This document shows positions 7,850 to 13,839 of a DNA stretch of 25,079 nt, in pieces; the first letter of the stretch is position 1; the number at the start of each line of letters is the position of its first letter. The position numbers and the translations under genes are program-made. Under the pieces are notes generated by a model. The model saw only the letters and a list, made by a program, of their open reading frames with translations, did no database searches and was not told where the DNA came from. The stretch is from a virus: the IMG/VR virus record IMGVR_UViG_3300032287_001649, positions 1 through 25,079 of that record. One strand, written 5' to 3'.

Positions 7850-8749
7850 CTATATTGTTATGTGTTTGTTAATTATACTGTTATTAATTTGGCTTGCATC
7901 CATTTCCCCTGGATCTTTCAACCCATCAGCAATATCGGCAATCCAAATCTCTTTACCACAGCAGGTATCCAGTATAGCATCTCTCATTGCTTTACCAGCA
8001 TCATCATTGTCAGAAAATATAATAATTCTGTCAAAGTATTTCTTTAGCATTGTTACTTGCTGTGACGAAACTTGCGCTCCAAGAGTTGCTACGACATTAG
8101 GAAATCCTGCCTCATGCACCTTCATCGCATCAACGCTTCCCTCTACAATAATAACTTCACTGTAGTTTTTTGCATTTTGAATATTGAACAATATCGTAGC
8201 TCGTTTAAAACCCGAGTTATAAAGATAACGAGGTTCTTGATCTGAGCTTATCGCTCTTCCAATAAGACCAATGACTTTGTATTGAGCATTTCTTACTGGG
8301 ATAACAATCCTATTCTTAGCCTCAGAGAAACCAACTTCAAAATGCCTTAATGTATCCATAGACAAACCACGCTCAAGAAATGGCATAAGCTTTTGCTTAG
8401 CTAAGTCAGAATCGTAATCAATCATTAAACCATCAATAGTAATCTCTTCTGGAGTTATGACTGGCTTTAAAGCTTGCTCTAATTGGTTCTTCAATGCTAC
8501 TGGGTCAAGAGCAGTATCTCTACCGTATGGCTTACCAGTGACTTGACGGAACAGCTGTCTGAAGTTGCCTTTTTTACCGCACGATGGATTAAAGCATTGC
8601 CATAACCCAGTTCTCTTGTTGATATAAAAAGAAGGCGTATTTTTATTCTTATGAAATGGACAATAGATAGTTAGCTCATTACCAGACTCGCCATGAGTAT
8701 GGATACCGAACTTCTGAAATAGATCCTTTACTTCATTTTCAAAATTCAT
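7850..8749 (-). CDS. dnaG: DnaG-type DNA primase
   Basis: A 299-residue primase starting at ATG 8749. The CHC2 zinc ligands are C30, H33, C52 and C57 (CPFHKNKNTPSFYIN ... WQCFNPSCGKKGNFRQL). The core matches DnaG at RIVIPVRNAQYKVIGLIGRA and PRYLYNS. The TOPRIM domain carries E203 in VIIVEGSVDAM and D247-D250 in IIIFSDNDDAGKAM. It should lay RNA primers for the phage polymerase. It is about half the length of bacterial DnaG, lacking the C-terminal helicase-binding domain. The frame stays open to an ATG at 8830, but those 27 extra residues look non-conserved and overlap the small upstream gene. With ATG 8749 the overlap is only 11 bases; no clear ribosome site is visible, so coupling to the upstream gene is likely. 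Confidence 0.92.
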   Translation of the reverse strand: MNFENEVKDLFQKFGIHTHGESGNELTIYCPFHKNKNTPSFYINKRTGLWQCFNPSCGKKGNFRQLFRQVTGKPYGRDTALDPVALKNQLEQALKPVITPEEITIDGLMIDYDSDLAKQKLMPFLERGLSMDTLRHFEVGFSEAKNRIVIPVRNAQYKVIGLIGRAISSDQEPRYLYNSGFKRATILFNIQNAKNYSEVIIVEGSVDAMKVHEAGFPNVVATLGAQVSSQQVTMLKKYFDRIIIFSDNDDAGKAMRDAILDTCCGKEIWIADIADGLKDPGEMDASQINNSIINKHITI

Positions 8750-8921
8750 CTTGGAAAACAATTGAAAACGAGAATGTGTCAGACTGCTTGTCGTAGTCCG
8801 TGAATAATTTGGTCTTCCCTGTGTAGCCATACTTTAATCTTGCCTCATCTTCCATCCAAGGTCTAAGCTTAGCAATAGTTTCTATATCTTTTGCAGTTCC
8901 AGTCAGTACAGGGCTATGCAT
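8739..8921 (-). CDS. Small unknown protein between helicase and primase genes (60 residues)
   Basis: An ATG at 8921 shares one base with the helicase stop (TAATG), and GGAG lies about 12 bases upstream in the end of the helicase gene. The 60-residue product starts MHSPVLTGTAKDIETIAKL and ends SFSIVFQDEF. It is soluble and rich in charged and aromatic residues, with no motif that I recognise. Its stop lies inside the first codons of the primase gene. Its place between helicase and primase suggests a link to their interaction, but this is only context. An ATG 24 bases further upstream is possible but less coupled. Confidence 0.65.
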   Translation of the reverse strand: MHSPVLTGTAKDIETIAKLRPWMEDEARLKYGYTGKTKLFTDYDKQSDTFSFSIVFQDEF

Positions 8922-10138
8922 TAGATATCCCACTCCTCTGCCCACTTACCAGTTTCTAGATTCCATCTAAGATAGAAACCGAAGTGATGGGCTCGTCTAA
9001 CCTTTCTTGAAACAACCTGGAAAACATCTGAAGATGGTTCTCTATGAATTGCAAGAACTAAGTCAGCGTCATAAGCCAACTGCTTACTCCACGCTACCTC
9101 TTCTAGCTCTGGTGGTCGCTCTGAGTGACCCTCTGACATTGTTACTGCAGCAACATCTATGATCGGCACATTATTCTTAACTGCCATGCGCTTAAAAGCC
9201 TTAGACAGGTTCTTTGCTTTCTCTGTCTCAGTCTTTGCACCACTGGCATCATCAAACAAACCATGATAATCAAGAATTACCAAATCAGGATGGTATTGAT
9301 CAATCTTTGCCTGCACCATGTTTTGATCTGCTGTCTCAAGACCCTCTGATGTTACAAGATGGATTGCATGCTTACCTTCAAATGTAGCTTCTGCCCACTT
9401 CTCGTACTTATCAACAACAAGAGGATTTGCTCTTACAAGATCTGTGTTGGTAAAGTTACCCTCACCATTGTTAAGCAATGTATCAAGTCTCTGCCCCTCT
9501 TGCATCTTGTTCATCTCAAGAGAAATGATTAGAGGTCTGTATCCAGCCTTCCAAGCATTTACCGCAAACAATCTTGCAATAAATGATTTACCAACTCCTG
9601 TCCATCCAAGAAGAACAATGAAGTCACCAGGTTGCCAACCACCGAATGTCTTGTCAATAACATTGATTCCGCTAGGTAGACCTTGAAGCTCATTGTTGTC
9701 TCTAGTGGATCGTTCTTTAAGATTTGAGGCACGATCTCTCCATTCACCAGCAAGGTCTGTATCTTTTAGACTGCTTGAGAATTTATAAAGACGAGATGTT
9801 TCTTCCATGAGATATGAAAGAGAATCTTTAGGACCAAGCTCACCCAAGATTGCATGCGCTCTAGCGACAATAGTTCTAGTTTGATAAGAGAGCGATTCAC
9901 GCTTTGCTTCATCAATGTAATACTTGATTGGCTCTGGAGTTAGGACAAAATCAAAGTCAGGGTAATGATGCTTGACAGTCTCTTTTGATGGAACTTTCTT
10001 ATGCTCGTCATAGTGACCAACAATAAAATTCCAAATATCTTTATTCTCTACAAAGACATTCTCCACACCTTGGTTGACAGCTTCAACATAACCATTGCTA
10101 TCAACAATTGCATTCAACAACCTTGTTTCATAATTCAT
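8921..10138 (-). CDS. dnaB: DnaB-type replicative helicase
   Basis: A 405-residue RecA-fold helicase. GLPSGINVIDKTFGGWQPGD (153-172) is the DnaB lead-in. Walker A is GWTGVGKS (178-185), motif H1a is LIISLEMN (203-210), and DLVILDYHGLFDD holds the Walker B Asp. Near the end, VSRKVRRAHHFGFYLRWNLE resembles the DnaB motif that binds DNA and the arginine finger ('KnRnG--g---l-f'), though it is diverged. The N-terminal 130 residues are helical and form the collar. It should unwind DNA at the phage fork as a hexamer. The start overlaps the loader-like gene stop in an ATGA, and its stop overlaps the small gene start in a TAATG. Confidence 0.93.
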   Translation of the reverse strand: MNYETRLLNAIVDSNGYVEAVNQGVENVFVENKDIWNFIVGHYDEHKKVPSKETVKHHYPDFDFVLTPEPIKYYIDEAKRESLSYQTRTIVARAHAILGELGPKDSLSYLMEETSRLYKFSSSLKDTDLAGEWRDRASNLKERSTRDNNELQGLPSGINVIDKTFGGWQPGDFIVLLGWTGVGKSFIARLFAVNAWKAGYRPLIISLEMNKMQEGQRLDTLLNNGEGNFTNTDLVRANPLVVDKYEKWAEATFEGKHAIHLVTSEGLETADQNMVQAKIDQYHPDLVILDYHGLFDDASGAKTETEKAKNLSKAFKRMAVKNNVPIIDVAAVTMSEGHSERPPELEEVAWSKQLAYDADLVLAIHREPSSDVFQVVSRKVRRAHHFGFYLRWNLETGKWAEEWDI

Positions 10139-10440
10139 TCAGAGACCATTCTCTTCCTTGTTTCTTCTACGATGTTTTTAAAATTGTTCTCGGCTTTTTT
10201 ATCAAACTTAACCTTATCAACAAATGATTTAGATTCCACAGCAAAATCAAATATTAAAAATGGTCCAGTCTTTGCTTTTACATAAGCCGACACTGCGCTG
10301 AATAAACCGTCTTGATCATAAAATCCAGCAAGAGCGTCAGCTACTTGCTCTTGGCGAGGAGAGTCTGGAATAAATAATTTATTTGACTTGTCGCACGATT
10401 CCTTGAAGAACTTTATCAGCTCTGCTCCAGTTACTTCCAT
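10135..10440 (-). CDS. Possible helicase loader (G39P-like)
   Basis: A 101-residue soluble, mostly helical protein. Residues 28-65, with SPRQEQVADALAGFYDQDGL followed by FSAVSAYVKAKTGPFLIFD, recall the pattern of the phage SPP1 G39P helicase loader family ('w---l--yd---v--Al--yv-----PP-ia-l'). Being directly upstream of, and overlapping, the DnaB-type helicase gene fits that role. The resemblance is by eye and weak, so the loader role is inference. ATG 10440 is backed by AAGGAGG lying within the WhiB coding region; as a result the first 62 bases overlap WhiB in another frame. Confidence 0.75.
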   Translation of the reverse strand: MEVTGAELIKFFKESCDKSNKLFIPDSPRQEQVADALAGFYDQDGLFSAVSAYVKAKTGPFLIFDFAVESKSFVDKVKFDKKAENNFKNIVEETRKRMVSE

Positions 10441-10678
10441 TTACTTTTGTAGCCTCCTTCCAAGTAAGCATTAAAAAGTCATACTCGGATATCCCTGCGT
10501 TTACACCTACATATGGGTCATTACGAAATGCATTAAGAATGCATTGCTTTCTTACAGTGCATTTTGAACAACCAAGCTTGGCATATTGTACATCATTAAT
10601 GTCATACGATAGCCAAGCTGTTGGTCGCTCATCATTTGCACAAACAGCTTCGTTTAGCCAATCACTTTGGGCTTTCAT
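10379..10678 (-). CDS. whiB: WhiB-family Fe-S transcription regulator
   Basis: A 99-residue protein with the WhiB cysteine signature C13, then C37-x2-C40-x5-C46, which binds a [4Fe-4S] cluster. Downstream of the cysteines, where most WhiB proteins have the turn 'G[VI]WGG', this one reads YVGVNAGISEYDF (57-69), so the Trp and one Gly are replaced. The C-terminal end is basic (GSNWSRADK, IVRQVK), as expected for DNA contact. WhiB proteins usually bind the primary sigma factor and redirect transcription; phage copies can override host WhiB2 (as known from mycobacteriophage TM4). The gene overlaps the upstream small gene by 17 bases and the loader-like gene by 62. It is the best host marker in the window. 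Confidence 0.9.
   Translation of the reverse strand: MKAQSDWLNEAVCANDERPTAWLSYDINDVQYAKLGCSKCTVRKQCILNAFRNDPYVGVNAGISEYDFLMLTWKEATKVNGSNWSRADKVLQGIVRQVK
10453..10459 (-). promoter_or_regulatory. Strong ribosome binding site inside the WhiB gene
   Basis: Minus-strand AAGGAGG lies 12 bases before ATG 10440. It is the strongest Shine-Dalgarno match noticed in the replication half and supports the long overlap between the loader-like gene and the WhiB gene. Confidence 0.65.
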
Positions 10679-10871
10679 TATCTAGCTCTTGAAGCTTGGC
10701 TTCAATTTGAGCATCAATTGATTCCCAAACCTTTGCCCAGGCTTCAGGATCATCAGGATCTTTAGCCTGAGTCCTTGCACCAGCATCAAGTCTTAGCGAC
10801 TCATAATTACCAAGATTCTTGGTAATTCCAAGCGATGCCCAAATTTCTGTACCTTTAATATTTTCACTCAT
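10662..10871 (-). CDS. Small conserved-looking protein, 69 residues
   Basis: The product starts MSENIKGTEIWASLGITKNLG and includes NYESLRLDAGART. That β-rich 'G-t-nlG-yEs-r-d-g' stretch reminds me of small phage and plasmid proteins of unknown function found near recombination or replication genes; this is recollection of a pattern, not a match. The C-terminal half, from DPDDPEAW onward, is an acidic helix (VWESIDAQIEAKLQELDNE) that could form a coiled coil. ATG 10871 has a GAGGA 6-10 bases upstream and lies seven bases past the MerR stop. No function is assigned. Confidence 0.75.
   Translation of the reverse strand: MSENIKGTEIWASLGITKNLGNYESLRLDAGARTQAKDPDDPEAWAKVWESIDAQIEAKLQELDNESPK
10685..10712 (-). 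other. Hairpin just upstream of the WhiB start
   Basis: The minus strand reads TTGAAGC, a CAA loop and GCTTCAA: a perfect 7-bp stem. Outside it GCTC can pair with GAGC across a three-base AAA bulge. It ends seven bases before ATG 10678 of whiB and lies within the coding helix of the preceding gene. It could affect entry of ribosomes at whiB, or be a by-product of the codons. Confidence 0.4.
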
Positions 10872-10878
10872 ATCATCC

Positions 10879-11313
10879 TCACTTATGAAGTTTTACTTTT
10901 TGCTCTAGTGTGTGTATTTTATTTTCTACCGTGTTACCTTTTTTAGTAACAGGGCGACCTTGAACTCTTTGGTTAAAGAACTCAACCATTTCATAAACTG
11001 CACTTTGATCATAATAGCGCCAATTTGAATAACCTGTGTACTTTTCACCAAATTTTTCTGCAGAAGGAATAAGATTTCTTCTTTCATACTTCCTCAAAGT
11101 GTCTGGTCTTCTCTCAACAATTTTTGCTACCTCACCAACGGTGTATAGCCTTGTAATTAGAATTTCAGATTGCTCGTATGGAATAACGATTGTTTCCTTA
11201 TCAATAAGGTTTTCTAAATAAATCTTATTCTTACTTCTTGAGATTTTCTTGATCTTGACAATATTACCTGCATATTTATAGAATTTATTTGTTGTTGGTT
11301 TCGCTGAGATCAT
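10879..11313 (-). CDS. MerR-type winged-helix regulator
   Basis: A 144-residue protein. Residues 57-82 (YTVGEVAKIVERRPDTLRKY then ERRNLIP) are the MerR helix-turn-helix, and NWRYYDQSAVYEMVEFF (97-113) continues the winged helix. The N-terminal 50 residues (KFYKYAGNIVKIKKI, NKIYLENLIDKETIVIPYE) look like a small β-barrel instead of the usual MerR start, so the binding domain is preceded by an extra domain. No long dimerisation helix or ligand cysteines are visible. It probably binds DNA, perhaps phage promoters or an excision/packaging-type site. ATG 11313 has AAGGAG four bases upstream; the frame continues to a TTG at 11340. It overlaps the zinc-ribbon gene by 29 bases. Confidence 0.82.
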   Translation of the reverse strand: MISAKPTTNKFYKYAGNIVKIKKISRSKNKIYLENLIDKETIVIPYEQSEILITRLYTVGEVAKIVERRPDTLRKYERRNLIPSAEKFGEKYTGYSNWRYYDQSAVYEMVEFFNQRVQGRPVTKKGNTVENKIHTLEQKVKLHK

Positions 11314-11503
11314 GTCGCTCCTTGATTGTTTTAAAGCCAAGATAATCTAGAATTTTGTTAAGCTTTCTTACTTCTACATCAATTGAATGAGCGCACTTGG
11401 TACAGGTTACATCAATATAATTTTTTTGAAATGCATAATATTGTTGACCAACAAACAACCTTGAACCACAAGGTTGACAGTATAGACCAGTTGCTTTAAT
11501 CAT
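11285..11503 (-). CDS. Small zinc-ribbon protein
   Basis: A 72-residue protein with two Cys-x2-Cys knuckles, C9/C12 (LYCQPCGSRL) and C34/C37 (VTCTKCAHS), 21 residues apart: a zinc ribbon. The C-terminal part (VEVRKLNKILDYLGFKT) is helical. ATG 11503 lies one base past the metallophosphoesterase stop; an in-frame ATG at 11560 would overlap that gene by 56 bases and adds a poor leader, so I prefer 11503. It may be a nucleic-acid-binding or transcription accessory protein; the exact role is unknown. Confidence 0.72.
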   Translation of the reverse strand: MIKATGLYCQPCGSRLFVGQQYYAFQKNYIDVTCTKCAHSIDVEVRKLNKILDYLGFKTIKERHDLSETNNK

Positions 11504-11504
11504 A

Positions 11505-12671
11505 TTAATCCAGCCAGCAGTTGTATTCAGCAGTAACAATACCTTTTTCAGGATGTACAAACATAAGAGGCTGTGATGGTCTGCCTACAGCAGCTAGCCT
11601 CTCCACAGCATAAGTGTTTGTTGATTCAGGGCTTCCTGAAATTCTCATCTGAACGGTATTGAATGTCATTTTTGTAGGTGTATGGAAGTGACCTAGATAG
11701 ACATCATCAAAATCATCTTCTATAGCGCCAATCTTCCAACCATAAGCTTTCTTCTGAAAGCCGTAGAATGTTGAAAGACTACCGAACTGATCACCATGAC
11801 ATAAGAGACTCTTGTAATTGCCAATCTTATCAACCGCATACCAATGTCTTTCACCACGACCATCAGGGATTCTGAATTCAATTCTTTTTTCATTCTCAAA
11901 CATGAGCTGAGTAATGCGATAAAGCATTCTGTCACCGTTGGTTTCAGGATCATGATCTTTTCTAGCTCTACCGCCAATTGAACCATGATTTCCAATAACA
12001 CCGACAAAAACAATCTTCTCAAAATTCTCAAGCATCATGTTAATGAAGTTCTTCATGATTCTTGGACCGTCAACAGTAATCTGTCTGTACAAACCGCCAT
12101 CAACCAAGAATGACTGACCTGGGAAAATAAGCTCTCCCTCAATGATGTCTCCAAGAGCCCAAATATGCAATTCCTTTACTGGATGGTCTTGCCTCTGAAT
12201 CTCTGTAAGCTGAATAATCTTTTCTGCGTACTTATAGATTCTTTCCTCACAAACCTGCGAGTTGTAGTCTGGAGTGATCTTTGCTAGCTGCCAGTCTGCA
12301 ATAACTGCAACAGCAACTTCTTCACCCTTAGTAGTCTTCCCAAACTTTGGCTTTGGTACTGGTACATACTTAACCGACTCAATGTCTTCTCGCACCGCAC
12401 GATATACAGCGTCTGCTAGATCAACATTCTTTTCTTTTGCCTTATTATATTCCTGTAATAACTTGTTATAAGAAAGACGCAATTCGCTTTCTGTTTCTGG
12501 CACTGTTCCAGTCAATGGATTTTCTCCTATCTCAAATAGACCGTTTTCTTTTCTGTATCTACATAGACCATTAATATCTATGGTTTTTCTGCATGATTTA
12601 TCACCATATTTAGCGTTAGCTGTTTTTGGTTCAAACTCTATATTACAACCTTCTGTTGCACAAACTTTCAT
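11505..12671 (-). CDS. Calcineurin-like metallophosphoesterase
   Basis: A 388-residue protein with the ordered metallophosphoesterase motifs: IADWQL (D126, with Q128 in place of the usual His), ALGDIIEG (D175), GVIGNHGS (N228-H229), LLCHGDQ (His about 306), and LGHFHTP (about 336-342). Such enzymes hydrolyse phosphodiesters using two metal ions; phage members are often linked to DNA repair nucleases of the SbcD/Mre11 type, though the substrate here is open. Residues 1-40 hold C4, C9, C27 and C37 in a pattern like a 'C--C---F-P----kyCs--C' zinc finger with one Cys position changed to Gly. The ATG follows AAAGGAG by five bases. It is the first gene after the candidate promoter. Confidence 0.9.
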   Translation of the reverse strand: MKVCATEGCNIEFEPKTANAKYGDKSCRKTIDINGLCRYRKENGLFEIGENPLTGTVPETESELRLSYNKLLQEYNKAKEKNVDLADAVYRAVREDIESVKYVPVPKPKFGKTTKGEEVAVAVIADWQLAKITPDYNSQVCEERIYKYAEKIIQLTEIQRQDHPVKELHIWALGDIIEGELIFPGQSFLVDGGLYRQITVDGPRIMKNFINMMLENFEKIVFVGVIGNHGSIGGRARKDHDPETNGDRMLYRITQLMFENEKRIEFRIPDGRGERHWYAVDKIGNYKSLLCHGDQFGSLSTFYGFQKKAYGWKIGAIEDDFDDVYLGHFHTPTKMTFNTVQMRISGSPESTNTYAVERLAAVGRPSQPLMFVHPEKGIVTAEYNCWLD

Positions 12672-12724
12672 TAGGACTCCTTTGGTTTCCGTCTAGCATA
12701 CCACAGTATAGTCAATGAAATTGT
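12672..12724 (-). promoter_or_regulatory. Candidate promoter ahead of the replication operon
   Basis: This is the largest gap without coding sequence. On the minus strand it reads ATTGACTATACTGTGGTATGCT, interrupted here as ATTGACTATACTG plus TGGTATGCT: an extended -10 (TGG then TATGCT, 12695-12703) placed 23 bases before the metallophosphoesterase ATG. A TTGAC lies only nine bases ahead, too near for a standard -35. ATAC and GTAT form a small inverted repeat around TGTG (12698-12709) that could be an operator. It sits exactly at the junction of the tail and replication modules, which is where a promoter would be expected. Confidence 0.45.
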
Positions 12725-13180
12725 CTATGGGAGTCTTTTTTTGATTACAATCTTATTAGAAGCATTTTTCTTTTTTGTATGAGGTTTTGTTTCTTGAGCA
12801 GTTTTCCTCATCTTTTGCTTTTGCTCATCCTTCATCCTGACACCTTCTTTATGAAGTGCGCTATGCTCTTGAGGTGTGCATAAGAATAAATTAGAAAGTC
12901 TATTATCTATTTTAATCTCATTAATATGATGAACAGTTTCCCAGGGCTGAAGGTATCTGCTTAGATACTGCTCAATTACAAGTCTATGCTCATAAACATA
13001 TCCACGAATATTTTTAGGATGATCTGGATTTAAAACACGAACATATCCCTTATCATCTATGTATTTACCGCCGCTAAAATTAGGGCTTTCCTCACCATTA
13101 GCGAATTTTGCAGACCAATCTATATCATCTCGCCTAGATGCCAAACTACTTCTGATTTGACTAGGCTGTTCCACCGACAT
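12725..13180 (-). CDS. Free-standing HNH homing-type endonuclease
   Basis: A 151-residue protein starting at ATG 13180. The family pattern is clear: GGKYIDDKGYVRVLNPDHP (38-56), GYVYEHRLVIEQYL (60-73), the catalytic ETVHHINEIKIDNRLSNLFL (81-100) with H84-H85 and N93, and EHSALH (105-110). The last 35 residues are a Lys-rich tail (KKKNASNKIVIKKRLP), probably for DNA binding. Such genes spread between phages by cutting DNA lacking them. The start lies within the last 20 bases of the minor tail gene; a longer frame to 13255 would overlap by 95. No intron or intein boundary is seen, so it is an independent insertion at the module border. Confidence 0.88.
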   Translation of the reverse strand: MSVEQPSQIRSSLASRRDDIDWSAKFANGEESPNFSGGKYIDDKGYVRVLNPDHPKNIRGYVYEHRLVIEQYLSRYLQPWETVHHINEIKIDNRLSNLFLCTPQEHSALHKEGVRMKDEQKQKMRKTAQETKPHTKKKNASNKIVIKKRLP

Positions 13181-13832
13181 CTTCAATGTACATTTGCAAT
13201 TCACCGCCAACAGAAGCTGGAATGGAGTAGGATGGGGCATTGTTAGCACTCGCACCTTGGTCTCTCTTTACGCTAATGAAGTAAGATTGATTTGTAAACC
13301 CTGCGGAATTGCTCTGGAGAATAATTGAATGAGTGCCAGCACCAAACCTTGTATCATAAGCATTGTTCTTTAATGAGTGGTTTGCAATTGTTGCAGAGTT
13401 ACCGAGCGTTGACACATCAACATATGTAAATGGGTGAGGTGTAAACTTGTATTGCTGGAGGGTTGTATTTGCCCCGCCAAAAGTTCCTTCACATATCTTT
13501 AGATTAAATGTTGAATCTTCAGAACCTTTTGCATCAACAACAAAACCAGTAAAATTAATTGTTACTCTATAGAAACGACTAGCAGCTACCGTCACTCTGT
13601 TATCAGCACCACCAGTACCAGATTCATCAGCAAGTTTGATAATTTCATGATCAGTAAAATCTGACCAAGATCCAGGGCTTGAAGTAACGGTTTTAAATTT
13701 TAAAAGACCATATGGCTTGTCATCAGTAGCATCCTTAACCTGATCTATATTGGTAGACATCTGAGCAAGGCGGTCTCCAGTTATAGGAGTTCCGTCAGTC
13801 CAAGAAACAAATGAATAGTTTTCGTAAGCCAT
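13161..13832 (-). CDS. Minor tail protein with WTDGTPIT start region
   Basis: A 223-residue protein. Residues 5-27, containing YSFVSWTDGTPITGDRLAQM, match a start seen in many actinobacteriophage minor tail proteins ('W-DGTPIT--RL-q'). The rest is β-rich and full of Ser, Thr, Asn and Gly (VAASRFYRVTINFTGFVV, AGTHSIILQSN), like a receptor-binding head or a C1q-like trimer. No cysteine-based or enzymatic motif is seen. It comes directly after the S74 fibre gene with a seven-base gap, and GAGG lies upstream of its ATG. It probably sits at the tail tip next to the fibre. Confidence 0.8.
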   Translation of the reverse strand: MAYENYSFVSWTDGTPITGDRLAQMSTNIDQVKDATDDKPYGLLKFKTVTSSPGSWSDFTDHEIIKLADESGTGGADNRVTVAASRFYRVTINFTGFVVDAKGSEDSTFNLKICEGTFGGANTTLQQYKFTPHPFTYVDVSTLGNSATIANHSLKNNAYDTRFGAGTHSIILQSNSAGFTNQSYFISVKRDQGASANNAPSYSIPASVGGELQMYIEDVGGTA

Positions 13833-13839
13833 TTATCTA

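Noticed and set aside
8750-8830. Longer N terminus for the primase
   Set aside because: The extra 27 residues do not look like DnaG and overlap the small gene; ATG 8749 directly precedes the zinc-binding domain.
12695-12715. Standard -35/-10 promoter with TTGAC and TATGCT
   Set aside because: The spacing is only nine bases; only an extended -10 promoter remains plausible.
13181-13255. Longer N terminus for the HNH protein
   Set aside because: It would overlap the minor tail gene by 95 bases and adds sequence unlike HNH proteins.
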